Positions 9,594-21,900 of a stretch of 64,000 nucleotides of DNA are shown here, one piece after another. The notes under the pieces are model-generated. The model was given only the letters and a program-made list of their open reading frames with translations. It did no database searches and was not told the DNA's origin. Within the stretch, counting starts at the first letter, position 1; the number at the start of each line of letters is the position of its first letter. Both the position numbers and the translations under genes were made by a program. Location: assembly GCA_964036045.1 (NCBI GenBank), contig OZ038381.1, positions 147,817,596 through 147,881,595 of the forward strand, written 5' to 3'. This DNA comes from Eutreptiella sp. 'Long Island Sound 2002'. Its lineage: Eukaryota > Euglenozoa > Euglenophyceae > Eutreptiales > Eutreptiaceae.

Positions 9594-11606
9594 CTACCGA
9601 CCCGAGACCCCCTCCGTGGTGTCCATGGCGCACTTGCGGGGGTTGAGCTCCATGTCCATCATCACCAGGTACGCCGCCGGCGCCTCCACGCCCTCGACAA
9701 AGTGCTGCAGCGTGTGGGCCGCTACCAGCAGGTCATCTATGTAGGCCTGCATGAGGCCCCGTTCGGCCTCCCCGGGATGACGCAGACGGTGCCCCTGGGC
9801 CCTGAGCAGGGGCTCCAGCAGGAGCGTGTACTGCAGGGGGCTTTCGGGGTTGCCCTGCCGGACGCCGCGCAGCATGTGGACGGGCTGTGTCAGCCCCTGC
9901 GCGGTGACGATGCGCAGCCTGGCGCACGTGTGGAGGAAGAGCAGGAGGTCGATGACATCTGGCGGCACGGAGAGGTGGCGTAGGATGAGGTGGACGTCGC
10001 CATGCAGGGCGGTGTCAAAGGCCTTGCGGGCGTCGAAGGAGAAGACGTAGTTGGGCCTTCCCCGTTGAAGCTGCCGCAGCGCCATGAATAGGGGAGGGCC
10101 AGTGTTGGAGCCGGGGAGGGCCCCTTGTTGCCAGTCGCTGACCACTCCGTGCCGTGTGAGCACTTCCGTAATGCCTAGGGTGAGGGGGCTCGTGAGCAGC
10201 TTCATGTCGGGCTGGCCCAGGGCTATGGGTCTGTAGTCGTCCAGTCGGGCAGAGCCCGGTACCTTGGGGCTGAGCCATATGTGCGCGTCCCTCCAATGCA
10301 TCGGCGGCGGGGCGCCGCGGAGGATGGCCCTGTAGGAGTGGACCAGGAGCCACTGGACGGGTGCCGGGAGGGCCTTGATGAAACGGGCCTCCACGTGGTG
10401 GGGACCCGGGGCCTTGCCATTCACCTTGTCCAGGGCGGACTGCAGGTCCTGCATGATGTACTCCTGGACCAGAACCAAAGCCCCTTCAGGGAGCCAGGGC
10501 ACGTGGCGGCTGAGGACCGCCTGGAAGCCGGGGAGGTCCACCGGGCGTTTGTCATACAGTTCCCGCCAGAAGACGCGAACCGCGAACATCACGTCGTGGC
10601 CCTGTGTGGCAAGCGTTTGGGTGTTGGGGACCCGCACGTTCCCGAGGCCCGACAGGCCGGGGGCCTCTACCTCTATGGCCCCCCGCACAGCTTTCAACTG
10701 CTGGGCGATGTCCGGGGCGTGGCGGCGCCAGGAATATTTTATGGCGCGCTTGCGGTCAGCCACCAGGAGTGCGCACAAGTGGCGGATGTCCTCTTCCAGG
10801 GCGGCTGCTTGCCTCTCCAGCTCCTCCTGTAGCTGGCCCTGCGTGGCCGGGCGGAAACCGGGCGACGCACCTCGCAGCTCTTCCGTGAGCCGGTGCACCG
10901 CCTCGGACCGGAGGCAATGCCGTGCCGCGTCCGCCTGGTATGCCACCGCCGCGCACGCTGCCAGGGTGTCGTAGCGGAGGATCGCCGCCTGGAGCCGTTT
11001 CCCGCTCTCAAGGGGGTCCCCTCCCGCCGGGTCCGTCCCCGCCGGGGACGGCTGCCGGCGTCCCACCACACGCGGCAGGGCGTCATGCACCGCGTGGAGG
11101 TGTTCGAACACCTTGTCCACTGCAACCGCGGGCATGGACCCGTAGGCTTGCTGCTCTGCGGGGCCTAGCCAGGGCGCCAAGGAGGGCTCATTCTGCGCGG
11201 CGGTGACCGCTGCCCACAGCCAGCATTGGACGGGCGCGGCCTCGGCGTCGTACGGGAGGAGGCGGCTCACCATGTGGCTGTAGGGGGTGGGCATCGTCGC
11301 GTGCCCTTCCGCGTTGAGGGGGCCTGGCAGGGGCAGGCGGACCAGGAGATGGCCCGACCTGACCACCACGGGGTGTGCCATGCCGCAGGCCCAGACGCTT
11401 TCCCGCAGGGACCACGGCAGGAGGGGCTCGTTGACCAGGAAGGTGTCCACTCTGTGCCGGGACGGGTCGAGCGTGGGGGTCATGTCCTCTGCGCCGCCTG
11501 CCTTGGCCCTCCAGAAACTGCAGGCGTCCCAGCCCGCTCGGAAGTGCTCCGTGGCCGGGTTGGTGGTGGCATCCATGTAGACGTTGGTGTCGCCGGCGAT
11601 GACCAC
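9594..11606 (-). pseudogene. LINE ORF2 core: endonuclease C-terminus and reverse transcriptase
   Basis: One long uninterrupted frame. Its first ~90 codons finish the APE-type endonuclease: VIAGDTNVYMD, then RHRVDTFLVNE and SGHLLVRLPL, where the canonical SDH has become SGH. The reverse transcriptase follows with the ordered LINE blocks: LDDYRPIALGQPDMKLLT, DWQQGALPGSNTGPPLFMAL, YVFSFDARKAFDTALHGD, MLRGVRQGNPESPLQYTLL and the catalytic AYIDDLLVAA (about 9730-9744). The enzyme would nick target DNA and copy the element RNA from the nick. The palm is complete and both aspartates are present. The downstream part of the protein lies in other frames. I am confident in the family, less so in the exact domain edges. 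Confidence 0.85.
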
Positions 11607-12005
11607 GGGTGCCTCCCACCGAGGCTGCGCGCCGTGGCATAGATTTGTATGTCAGCCCAGAACGCCGCCCTTCCCGCCCATGGGGAGCAGCCTTGCTGCG
11701 GTCCGTGGACGTTGATTAAGCTGAGGCCTCCCCCGTCCTTGCAGATCTCCAGGACCGCCGCCCTCCGCGGGGACAATTTCTGTGAAACTGAGCACCTTGT
11801 GCTCTGCCACGTACTTGCTGCTGACCGCGGTGAGGAGGCCTCCCCCTCTCGAGGTGGAGGTGGCTCCTGTCTCCGCCAGCCAGCCGCTGAAGAAGGGGGT
11901 GTACCCCTTGTCCCAGAGCGACGCAGCCTCGTCCATCTCCTGTGCCCGGGTGGCGATCCCTGTTTCCTGGAGCATGATGGCAAAGCCCCCCTCCCGGGGT
12001 AGCAT
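11606..12005 (-). pseudogene. LINE APE-type endonuclease, N-terminal part, frame-broken
   Basis: The start of an exonuclease/endonuclease/phosphatase fold is visible: FAIMLQETGIATRAQEMDEA carries the catalytic Glu motif (LQET), then WDKGYTPFFSGW and SRGGGLLTAVSSKYVAEHK. Near 11,750 the sense moves to a second frame (EICKDGGGLSLINVHGPQQG) and near 11,610 back to the first, where VIAGDTN continues. Two nearly compensating indels are the simplest explanation. In LINEs this domain makes the first-strand nick that primes reverse transcription. Confidence 0.65.
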
Positions 12006-12485
12006 GCCGGTGATGAGGTCCTCCTTGGCGGTACAGGCCGCCGGCCCCCGGCGTCGCCGGGGCGTGTCCCGGAGGGACCGGTCTGGTGGGACGAGGCCGT
12101 TGCGCAGGTACAGGGAGAGGAGTCATAGGGCGTCGTCCGCCGCGTCCTCCTGGAGTCAGCTGTCCCGCATCGGCATTGCCGCTCGGTCCGCTGGAGCAGC
12201 CAGGTCTCTTTGGTGTGCCGGGGCCATGGGGTGTGGGGAGCCCGTTCCCAGCGGGGCCCACAGGGGGGCCAGGGGGGCCAGTCCCACGGGGATGGATCCT
12301 TGTTGGGCTGCACCGCCAGCCCCTGGGGCCGCTCCGGGTGCCTCCTCCTCGCCTTCTGCGTGGCCGGCCGCCTGGGTCGGGGGGCGTCGCGGGTACGGGG
12401 CATGCCACAGGGACCTCTGTGCCCTCCCTGCAAGGATGTGGGAGGCCGCTTCCTTGTCGTCCACCGGGGCGGCGGCGTGCACCGT

Positions 12486-12548
12486 GTGCAAAGCCAGGTG
12501 TTCCAGCATTGCCCCGCTTGTGTAGTACTTGTCTGCACACAGGGGGCA
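12486..12548 (-). other. C2H2 zinc finger in LINE ORF2
   Basis: The minus strand encodes CPLCADKYYTSGAMLEHLAL followed by H, a canonical C-x2-C-x12-H-x3-H finger. It sits upstream of the endonuclease domain in a region otherwise rich in Ala, Pro and Gly. C2H2 fingers are best known at the N-terminus of R2-type (restriction-like endonuclease) LINEs, where they bind target DNA. Here the finger precedes an APE-type endonuclease, which is less usual. Confidence 0.75.
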
Positions 12549-12549
12549 T

Positions 12550-15218
12550 TTCGTTGGCTCTTTGCCCCCCGCGCCGGGGAGAGCGGCACCGACTTTCGGA
12601 TGGCGCCCTTCGGCGCTGGGTCGAAGGGCAGGTTGGCCAGTGGAACCGTGTGTGGCGCCAACGCGCCGCCCGGGGCCGCCGCATCGAAGGCTCGTGTCGC
12701 GGGCGCGGGTCCGAGACTCTGGATGGCCTCACGTTGCGTGTCTGCCTGCAGCCACTCTTGCCAGTGCGTGGCGCCGATCTGGCGGTCGGGCTTGCCCGTC
12801 CATCGCATTCCGTGGAAGGCTTGTAGCCAGTGGCACACTGTGGTCGGGACCGCCAGCTGGAGCTCTGGGTCGGCGGCGTGCGCCGCTGCCGGCCAAACTC
12901 CCGGCTTCGCTGCCTTGGGGTTGTCCTTCAGGCGGACCGGGAGCAGGAGGGTGTGGTGTTCGCCCTCCCGCAGCGCCTTGACGATCATGCGAGCGCAGTC
13001 TGCCACGCAGATTACAGCTTCGGGCACTGGCAGGCGCTCGGGGTCGCAGACGGCGATGTGTGCATCCGCCGGGCTGAACATGCAAACTACCCACTGCGGG
13101 TTCTGCTGTCCCCGTTGAGCCACTGCGAGGGTAGCCGCCGGGCGGGCGTGGTTGATTGGCCCTGCGTGGGGGTCTGGGACGTCTGTGGCCGTGATGGCGT
13201 CTCCCTGCCATGCGGCCTGTGGAGGCTCCTCCTGGTCGGGGCTCCAGACCAGTGCGGGGGGGGGGGGGGCATCCTGGTTCCTGCCTCTTCTGGGTGGCGC
13301 TGAGGGTGTGTAGCAGGACTGCTAGCGACCAGGGGTCCGCCTTCATATAGTAGGCCTGGATGGGCCCCTGCTGCCAGTCGACATGGGGCTGGGGCGGGAA
13401 TGCCCCTTGCCTGGCGGTGCCGTGCCAGACAGTCCAGCGGCCCCCAGCCAGGATGTGCGACCGGTACCCCCCGGTGTGGCCGTGCAGGATGGCCTGGTAG
13501 CCCGCCGCCAGCAGCACCAGCGCCTCTCCCTGCTGAGGCCCGGGAGGAGGTGCGCCGCCACCTGCGTCCCTGGCGCGGGTGCGCCCCCGGAGTGTGGCGT
13601 GCCACGGGTGGGGCGTGTCGCGCTGCGGCCCTTCTATGCTTCCCGCGATCTGCGCCGGGCCCTGGTGGTGGACAAAGCTCTCCCCGCCGTCTGCCAGTAG
13701 CGCCGCCGTGACGACGTACAGCTGCTCCGCCGTGAGGGGTGCCGTCAGCGTGTGTGTTGCGGCTGGCTGGCGGTGCCGCGTGTCTCGGCAGGGGCCATGG
13801 GGCAGCAGTTGCGCTGGCCACGCCACCAATGTTCCCATGGTGCCCGCCGCGACCATGGACGCCAGCACCGTGCGGTTCGTTTGCCTGTATTGCCTGAGCC
13901 CCGTTGTATCCCGGGAGAGGTGCCTGCAGGCCGCCGTCCAGGCCACCGCTCCGCAGTTCCTGCGGTCCGGTTCGGCCCCGTCCGCGCTGCTGCGTCCCCT
14001 TTGCTGTACCATGGTGGCCGTGTCGAGCGGGGGACCTTGTTGCGGGCGCCTCCGGGCTCTACACCGGCAGGAGGGCGGGCGGGGCCGGCTGCGGGAAGCT
14101 CTGCGCGCCCAGGCTCTCCGGGTGCGTGTGGTACGGGTTCTGTCGGCGGTGCTCCGAGGCTGTCCGGGGTAGGAAGAGGAGTTGGTGCAGGTACCAGTGG
14201 CCCTGTGCGGTGGACGGGTTATGGAGTGTTAAGCACTGTTCCACCACGCCTCCCGGGTGTGCGGGCTCGACGCGGTGCTGCAACCCCAGGCGGCCCAGGC
14301 GGTTTGACGTGCCCGCAGGCGGGATGTGGGTCTGCGGGTAGCGCACCCGCAGCGGCTCCAGCGCCAGGTCCAGCACCTCGTTGGTGAGCTGTTCCGTAAG
14401 GGCGGACGCCCTGTGCAGGGCGTGGCGGACCCCGGGTGTAGGGGCCGTGAGCTGTTCGAGCACCGGTTTGTCATCCACTCCCTGGGGTGGCTTAGCATGG
14501 CCCTCCACACTTCCCTTGTGAGGGCGTGGGTGGGGGCCAAGGAGGGGACCGCCCGTAGGAGGCAGTGGCACGCCGGTGGTGATCGCATGGGTTGCAGGGG
14601 GGGCCACAGTGGTCCATCTGCACGCCGTGTCGGGCACGATCGCCCCACATTCCGCCGTCCCCATGTCATTGTCCTGGAGTAGCGCCTGGCTCTGCAGCAG
14701 GGGGAAATACGGGCTCGGGCGCCCGTCCTCCTCCCTCCACCGTACCCAGGCCACTCCCGCCTGCAAGCCGCGGAGCAGGGCCACGCCGGGGAGGAGTGGC
14801 TGTGGGAAGGCCCCCTTGACGGCTTGGGCGGCATGGGCCAGGGTGCCCATGGGTAAGTACCACAGCAGGAGGACCCCGGGGTCCGGTCGCGGTTGCGCCC
14901 CCCCTGCGTCCCATCGCCACTCGGAGTCTGGCGGGGCGGCCGGGACGCTGCCCGTCTGCAGGAAGTGGCGTGCCCTCTTGTCGCAGTGTCGGGGTGCCGC
15001 TGGAGGGTTGCCGGGAGGCTGAGCCCCTCCGCTGCGGGCGCCACTGAGAGGCAGCCCCGGGGCCTGCGCCAGGGGAAATCCTGGTCGGTTGGCCAGGCGT
15101 GGAGGTCCCGGGCGATTTCCTCCGCGTTGCCTGTGCGGGCGTCCTCTGGTGCCAGGTGCCACATGACGGCGAGCACCGCCCATGTGGAGAACGGCCACGC
15201 CCGTGGAGGGGTGTACAT
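12550..15218 (-). pseudogene. LINE middle coding region, unassigned, several frames
   Basis: Long overlapping minus-strand frames carry non-repetitive protein-like sequence that changes frame at least twice. Pieces that look real are WPFSTWAVLAVMWHLAPED and RTGNAEEIARDLHAWPTDQD (about 15.2-15.1 kb), LLLWYLPMGTLAHAAQAVKG and VLEQLTAPTPGVRHALHRAS (14.9-14.4 kb), LTAEQLYVVTAALLADGGES (about 13.7 kb), EALVLLAAGYQAILHGHTGG and QAYYMKADPWSLAVLLHTLS (13.5-13.3 kb). A conventional LINE of this type would need far less coding sequence before its endonuclease, so an extra protein or domain is encoded here. I looked for an OTU protease signature (DGNCLF-like) and did not find one. No family assigned. 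Confidence 0.45.
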
Positions 15219-15227
15219 CTGGATGGT

Positions 15228-15812
15228 TCACTGTGGGCGCGCACGCCGCACGAGGGATGCGTGGAGGACCCCTCTGACCGTTTCCGCCGCTAGGACCAGC
15301 ACCATTCCCGAGGGCTCTACGACGATCCCCTCCGCCAGTCCGCCGTGGCGGCCCTGGGTGTGCAAGGCCACTTCAGCCTGGCCCGTGTGGGCGACTCGGT
15401 CGACGGCCTCCTGGATCTTCGCGCTGCTGCGCACGGTCTAATCCAGAATCCAGCCCTGAGCCGCCCCGTAGCGCAGGGCGGCGCGTGCGGCCGCGTGCCC
15501 CACCGCGGGCAGCGCTCCGGCATCGGGGCCGGGTCGGGGGTGTCCCTTAGGGCACCAGTCTTCTCCGGTGAAGTGGCCCCGTTTCCACGCGGGGCAGAGC
15601 ACGGGCACGCTGCCCGCCGGCGGCGTAGGTTCTGCGGGCGTGCTGCCCGCGGGGGGCTCTGGGATTATTTCCAGGTCGGAGTCCGCGCCCACGTCCTCCT
15701 GTGGGAGGTCTCCTTCGCCGCCTCTGAGTCCCAGCGCCCTGATGACCTCGTGTGCCGCGTCCAGCGTCGGAGATAGGGGGCGTGTTTTGCGTGGGGCCGC
15801 GGGTTCCGCCAT
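15228..15812 (-). pseudogene. LINE ORF1-like frame, interrupted by TAG
   Basis: An ATG at 15812 starts MAEPAAPRKTRPLSPTLDAA. The protein is Pro/Ala-rich with an acidic stretch (DVGADSDLEIIPEPP) and a possible zinc-binding cluster (CPAWKRGHFTGEDWCPKGH), then AAARAALRYGAAQGWILD and an in-frame TAG at 15438-15440. The same frame continues after the TAG (SSAKIQEAVDRVAHTGQAEV, VVEPSGMVLVLAAETVRGV) to a TGA at 15228. I chose the ATG at 15812 because the open frame extends upstream only through non-ATG codons. Position at the 5' end suggests an ORF1-type protein or the N-terminus of a single long ORF. No RRM or known ORF1 fold is recognisable. Confidence 0.4.
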
Positions 15813-15904
15813 TGTTGTGTCCCTGTGCCTAAGAGCAGGGGGTGGGGTGCGGATTTCCCGTGGCTGGTGCACGTGTTGTGGGCCTGGTGGGGCGTGGGTG
15901 GGGG

Positions 15905-18900
15905 AGCTCGAACACTGGCTCCGCAGGCCGGCGTTCGCGTGTTCGTGTGGGCATTAGGTGCTCTCCCTGCAGCCCGTGTAGCATGGGTGGCCCCGTTGCG
16001 AGAGGCGTCTGACGCCAGGCGCTCTCACGCCTCCAGCTGCCCTCCTCTGGGGGGCTGCCGGGGTCCGCCACCAACGTGCTGTGGGCGCGGGTGTGCGGGT
16101 GTGGGGGCCCAACACTGTCCCCTTGGCCTGCATGCCCTGGGGGGCTGCTTGCCGCGGGGGTGGTGGCAATCCCAGCACCAGCCCCACAGCTTGGTGCGCT
16201 TGCTAGCCGCGGTTGCGTACTTTGGGGGCGGCGGAAGGGCGCCCCCGGGTGCCTTCCGCCGTTGTGGGGAGTGAGTTCAGGCGCTTCCCCTTCCCCGGCT
16301 GCCCGTCTTCTGGGCGGGCTGCCGGGGCCCGCTACCCGCGTGCTGTGGGCGCGGGTGTGCGAGTGTAGGGGCCCAGCACTGTCCCCTTGGCTCGCATGCT
16401 CTGCGTGGGGCTGCGTGCCGCGGGGTGGTGGGGGGCCGTCCCCGGGGGGGTTGGCCTTCTACCGTTGAGAGAGGCGTCCGGTGTCAGGCGCTGCCCCCCC
16501 CCCTGCCGCCCGTCCTCTGGGACGGGCGGTCGGGGTTCCGCGACCCGTGTGTCCTGGGTGCGGTTGGTGTGGGCGTTGGGGCCCAGCACCGGCTTCAGGT
16601 CTTGCGAGCTGTTGATGCGCGCCGTGGGGGCGGCGGAAGGGCGTCCCCGGGGGGGTGCCGTCCGCCGTTGCGTTCGGCGTCTGAGGTCAGGCGCTCCCCC
16701 TCCCCCGGCTGCCCGTCCTCCGGGCGGGCTGTCGGGGTCCGCTACCCACGTGCTGTGAGCGCGGTCGTGCAGGTGTGGGGGCCCAGCACTGTCCCCTTGG
16801 CTTGCGCGCCCTGTGATGGCTGCGTGCCGCGGGGGTGGTTGGGGGCTGTCCCTGGGGGGGCTGTCCTGCCACTGTTCTGAGGAACGTCTGGTGTCAGGCG
16901 CTGTCCCTCCCCCGGCCGCTTGTCTTCTGGGGCGGGCAGCCGGGGTTCCGCAACCCGTGTGTCCCGGGTGCGGTTGGCGCGGGCGTGCAGACCCAGCACC
17001 GTCCCCACAGCGTGCGTGCGCCCTTGCGGCCGGCGTTGCGCGCTGTGAAGGTTGCGGAAGGGCGTCCCCAGGGGGGGCTGCCTTGCGCTGTTGTGAGGGG
17101 CGTCTGAGGTCAGGCGCTCCCCCTCCCCAAGCTGTCCGCCCTCTGGGCAGGCTGTCGGGGTCCGCTACCCATATGCTGTGGGCGCGGGTGTGCGGGTGAG
17201 GGGGCCCAGCACTGTCCCCTTCGCTTGCATGCCCTGTTGGGGCTGCGTGCCGCGGGGGTGGTGGGGGGCCGTCCCCGGGGGTGGTGGCCTGCCACCTTTG
17301 TGAGGCGCGTCTGGTGTCAGGCGCTGTCCCTCCCCCTGCCGCCCGTCCTCTGGGGCGGGCAGCCGGGGTTCCGCGATCCGTGTGTCCCGGGTGCGGTTGG
17401 TGTGGGCGTGGGGACCCAGCACCGGCCCCACAGCGTGCGCGCCCTTGCTTGCCGGCGTTGCGCGCTGTCGGGGTGGCAGAAGGGCGTCCCCGGGGGGGGT
17501 ACCTTTGGCCGTTGTGAGGGGCGTCTGGGGTCGGGTGCTCCGCCTTCCCCGGCTGCCCGCCCACTGGGCGGGCTGTCGGGGTCCGCTACCCATGTGCTGT
17601 GGGCGCAGGTGTGCGGTTGTGGGGGCCCAGCACTGTCCCCTTGGCCTGCATGCCCTGTAGGGGCTGCGTGCCGCGGGGGTGGTGGGGGGCCGTCCTCGGG
17701 GGGGCTGGCCTGCCACCGTTGTGAGGGGCTTCTGGTGTCAGGCGCTGTCCATCCCCCGGCCGCCCGCCCTCCGGACGGGCAGCCGGGGTTCCGCGACCCG
17801 TGTGTCCCGGGTGCGGTTGGTGCGGGCCAGGGGACCCAGCACCGGCCCCACAGCGTGCGCCCTTGCAGGCCGGCGTTGCGCGCTGTGGGGGTGGCGGAAG
17901 TGCGTCCCCGGAGGGGGTACCTTTCGCTGTTGTGATGGGGTCTGACATCAGGCGTTCCCACTTCTCCGGCTGCCCGCCCTCTGGGCGGCCTGTCGGGGTC
18001 CGCTACCCATGTGCTGTGGGCACGGGTGTGCGGGTGTGGGGGCCCAGCACTGTCCCCTGGGCCTGCATGCCCTGTAGGGGCTGCGTGCCGCGGGGGTGGT
18101 GGGGTGCCGTCCCCGGGGGGGATGGCCTGCCACCGTTGTGAGGGGCTTCTTGTGTCAGGCGCTGTCCCTCCCCCGGCCGCCCGTCCTCTGGGGCGGGCGG
18201 CCGGGGTTCCGCGACCCGTGTGTCCCGGGTGCGGTTGGTGCGGGCAGGGGGACCCAGCACCGGTCTGAGAGCGTGAGCCCTTGCTAGCTGGCGTTGTGCG
18301 CTGTGGGGGTGGCGGAAGGCCGTCCCTAGGGGGGGGACCTTTCGCCGTTTTGAGGGGCGTCTGAGGTCAGGCACTCCCCGTCCCCGGCTGCCCGCCCTCT
18401 TGGCGGGCTGTCGGGGTCCGCTACCCATGTGCCGTGGGCGCGGGTGTGCGGGTGTGGGGGCCCAGCACTGGCCCCTTGGCCTGCATGCCCTGTGGGGGCT
18501 GCGTGCCGCGGGGGTGGTGGGGGGCCGTCCCCGGGGGGCGTGGCCTGCCACTGTTGTGAGGGGCGTCTGGTGTAAGGCGCTGTCCTTCCCCTGGCCGCCC
18601 GTCCTCTGCGGCGGGCAGCCAGGGTTCCGCGACCCGTGTGTCCCGGGTTCGGATGGTGCGGGCGTGGGGACCCAGCACCGGCCCCACAGCGTGCGCCGTT
18701 GCGGGCCGGCGTTGCGCGCTGCGGGGGTGGCGCAAGGGCGTCCCCGGGGGGGGTGCATTTCGCCGTTGTGGGGGGCGTCTGAGGTCAGGCGCTCCCCGTC
18801 CCCAGCTGCCTGCCCTCTTGGCGGGCTGGCGGGGTCCGCTACCCATCTGCTGTGGGCACGGGTGTGCGGGTGTGGGGGCCCAGCACTGTGCCCTTGGTCT

Positions 18901-21900
18901 GCATGCCCTGTGGGTGCTGCGTGCCGCGGGGGTGGTGGGGGGCCGTCCCCCAGGGGGGTGGCCGGCCACCATTCCGAGGGGCGTCTGGTGTCAGGCGCTG
19001 TCCCTCCCCCAGCCGCCCGTCCTCTGGGGCGGGCAGCTGGGGTTCCGCGACCCGTGTGTCCCGGGTGCGGTTGGTGTGGGCGTGGGGACCCAGCACCGGC
19101 CCCACAGCGTGCGCGCCCTTGCTTGCCGGCGTTGCGCGCTGTGGGGGTGGCAGAAGAACGTCCCCGGGGGGGGTACCTTTGGCCGTTGTGAGGGGCATCT
19201 GGGGTCGGGCGCTCCGCCTTCCCCGGCTGCCCGCCCTCTGGGCGGGCTGTCGGGGTCCGCTACCCATGTGCTGTGGGCGCAGGTGTGCGGCCGTGGGGGC
19301 CCAGCAATGTCCCCTTGGCCTGCATGCCCTGTAGGGGCTGCGTGCCGCGGGGGTGGTGGGGGGCCGTCCTTGGGGGGGGCTGGCCTGCCACCGTTGTGAG
19401 GGGCGTCTGGTGTCAGGCGCTGTCGCTCCCCCGGCCGCCCGCCCTCCGGACGGGCGGCCGGGGTTCCGCGACCCGTGTGTCCCGGGTGCGGTTGGTGCGG
19501 GCCGGGGGACCCAGCACCGGCCCCACAGCGTGAGCCCTTGCGGGCCGGCGTTGCGCGCTGTGGGGGTGGCGGAAGTGCGTCCCCGGAGGGGGTACCTTTC
19601 GCCGTTGTGATGGGGTCTGACATCAGGCGTTCCCACTTCTCCGGCTGCCCGCCCTCTGGGCGGCCTGTCGGGGTCCGCTACCCATGTGCTGTGGGCACGG
19701 GTGTGCGGGTGTGGGGGCCCAGCACTGTCCCCTGGGCCTGCATGCCCTGTAGGGGCTGCGTGCCGCGGGGGTGGTGGGGGGCCGTCCCCAGGGGGGATGG
19801 CCTGCCACCGTTGTGAGGGGCTTCTGGTGTCAGGCGCTGTCCCTCCCCCGGCCGCCCGTCCTCTGGGGCGGGCGGCCGGAGTTCCGCGACCCGTGTGTCC
19901 CGGGTGCGGTTGGTGCGGGCAGGGGGACCCAGCACCGGTCCGAGAGCGTGAGCCCTTGCTGGCTGGCGTTGTGCGCTGTGGGGGTGGCGGAAAGGCGTCC
20001 CCGGGGGGGGTACCTTTCGCCGTTGTGAGGGGCGTCTGAGGTCAGGCACTCCCCGTCCCCGGCTGCCCGCCCTCTTGGCGGGCTGTCGGGGTCCGCTACC
20101 CATGTGCTGCCGGCGCCGGTGTGCGGGTGTGGGGGCCCAGCACTGTCCTCTTGGCCTGCATGCCCTGTGGGGGCTGCGTGCTGCGGGGGTGGTGGGGGGC
20201 CGTCCCCGGGGGGCGTGGCCTGCCACCGTTGTGAGGGGCATCTGGTGTAAGGCGCTGTCCCTCCCCCGGCCGCCCGTCCTCTGGGGCTGGCAGCCAGGGT
20301 TCCGCGACCCGTGTGTCCCGGGTGCGGATGGTGCGGGCGTGAAGACCCAGCACAGAAACCACAGTGTGCGCCCTTGCGGGCCGGCGTTGCGCGCTGCGGG
20401 GGTGGCAGAAGGGCGTCCCCCGGGGGGGTGCCTTTCGCCGTTGTGGGGGGCGTCTGAGGTCAGGCGCTCCCCCTCCCGCTGCTTCCCGCCCTCCCGGTGG
20501 GCTGTCGGGGTCCGCTACCCATTTGCTGTGGGCACCGGCGTGCGGCTGTGGGGGCCCGGCACTGCCCCCCTGGCTTGCATACCCTGTGGGTGCTGCGTGC
20601 CGCGGGGCTGTTGGGGGGCCGTCCCCGGGGGGGGAGGCCTGCCACCGTTGTGAGGAGCGTCTGGTGTCATGCGCTGTCCCTCCCCCGGCCACCCGTCCTC
20701 TGGGGCGGGCAGCCGCGGTTCCGCGACCCGTGTGTCCCGGGTGCTGTTTGTGTGGGCGTGGGGATCCAGCACCGGCCCCACAGCGTGCGCCCTTGCGGGC
20801 CGGCGTTGCGCGCTGTGGGGGTGGCGGAGGGGCGTGCCCGGGGGCGGTGCCTTGCGCCGTTGTGGGGGGCGTCTGAGGTCAGGCGCTTCCTCTCCCCCGG
20901 CTGCCCGCCCTTTGAACGGGCTGTCGGGGCCCGCTACCCACCTGCTGTGGGCGCCGGCGTGCGACTGTGGGGGCCCAGCACCGCCCCCTTGGCTCGCATG
21001 CCCTGTGGGGGCTGCGTGCGGCGGAACTTGGTGGGGGGCCGTCCCCGGGGGGGTGGCCTGCCACCGTTGTGAGGGGCGTCTGGTGTCAGGTGCTATCCCT
21101 CCCCCGGCCGCCCGTCCTCTGGGGCGGGCAGCCAGGGTTCTGCGACCCGTGTGTCCCGGGTGCGGTTGGTGCGGGCGTGGGGACCCAGCACCGGCCCCGC
21201 AGCGTGCGCCCTTGCAGGCCGGCGTTGCGCGCTGCGGGGGTGGCGGAAGGGCGTCCCCGGGGGGGGTACGTTTCGCCGTTGTCAGGGGCGTCGGAGGTCA
21301 AGCGCTCCCCCTCCCTAGCTGCCCGCCATCTGGGCGCGCTGTCAAGCTCGGCTACCCATTTGCTGTGGGCGCCGGCGTGCGGGTGTGGGGGCCGAGCACT
21401 GTCCCCTTGGCTTGCATGCCCTGTGGGGGCTGCGTGCCGCGGGGATGGCGGGGGGCCGTTCCCGGGGAAGTTGGCCTGCCACTGTTGTGAGGGGCGTCTG
21501 GTGTCAGGCGCTGTCCCTCCCCCGGCCTCTCTTCCTCTGGGGCGGGCAGCCGGGGTTCCGCGACCCGCGTGTCCCGGACGCGGTTGGTGTGGGCGTGGGG
21601 ACCCAGCACCGGCCCTTCGGCGTGCGTCCTTGCGGGCCGGTGTTGCGCGCTGTGGGGGTGGCAGAAGGGCGTCCCGAGGGGGGGTGCCTTTCGCCCTTGT
21701 GAGGGGCGTCTGAGGTCAGGCGCTTCCTCTCCCCTGGCTGCCCGCCCTCTGGGCGGGCCGTCGGGGTCCGCTACCCACGTGCTGTGAGTGCGGGTGTGCG
21801 GGTGTGGGGGCCCAGCACTGTCCCCTTGGCTTGCATCCCCTGTGGGGGCTGCGTGCCGCGGGGGTGGAAGGGGGCTGTCCCCGGGGGGGGTGCCTTTTGC

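Larger units (their letters stand above)
6960..15905 (-). mobile_element. GC-rich LINE (non-LTR retrotransposon), degenerate
   Basis: The element reads right to left. From 5' to 3' it has an ORF1-like frame (ATG at 15812), a long region of unassigned coding remnants (15.2-12.6 kb), a C2H2 zinc finger, an APE-type endonuclease, a reverse transcriptase, a thumb region, an RNase H-like domain, a CCHC knuckle and a short tail ending at a TGA at 7026. About 65 bp further the GC-rich sequence ends. There are no LTRs and no A-rich tail. Several indels and in-frame stops make this copy inactive. Domain order is as in APE-type LINEs that carry RNase H, and the extra upstream protein region and C2H2 finger are unusual enough that I do not assign a clade. 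Confidence 0.75.

Noticed and set aside
13087-13821. OTU-type cysteine protease in the LINE 5' region, as in Dualen-type elements.
   Set aside because: No DGNCLF-like catalytic Cys motif or matching His motif could be found in any frame.
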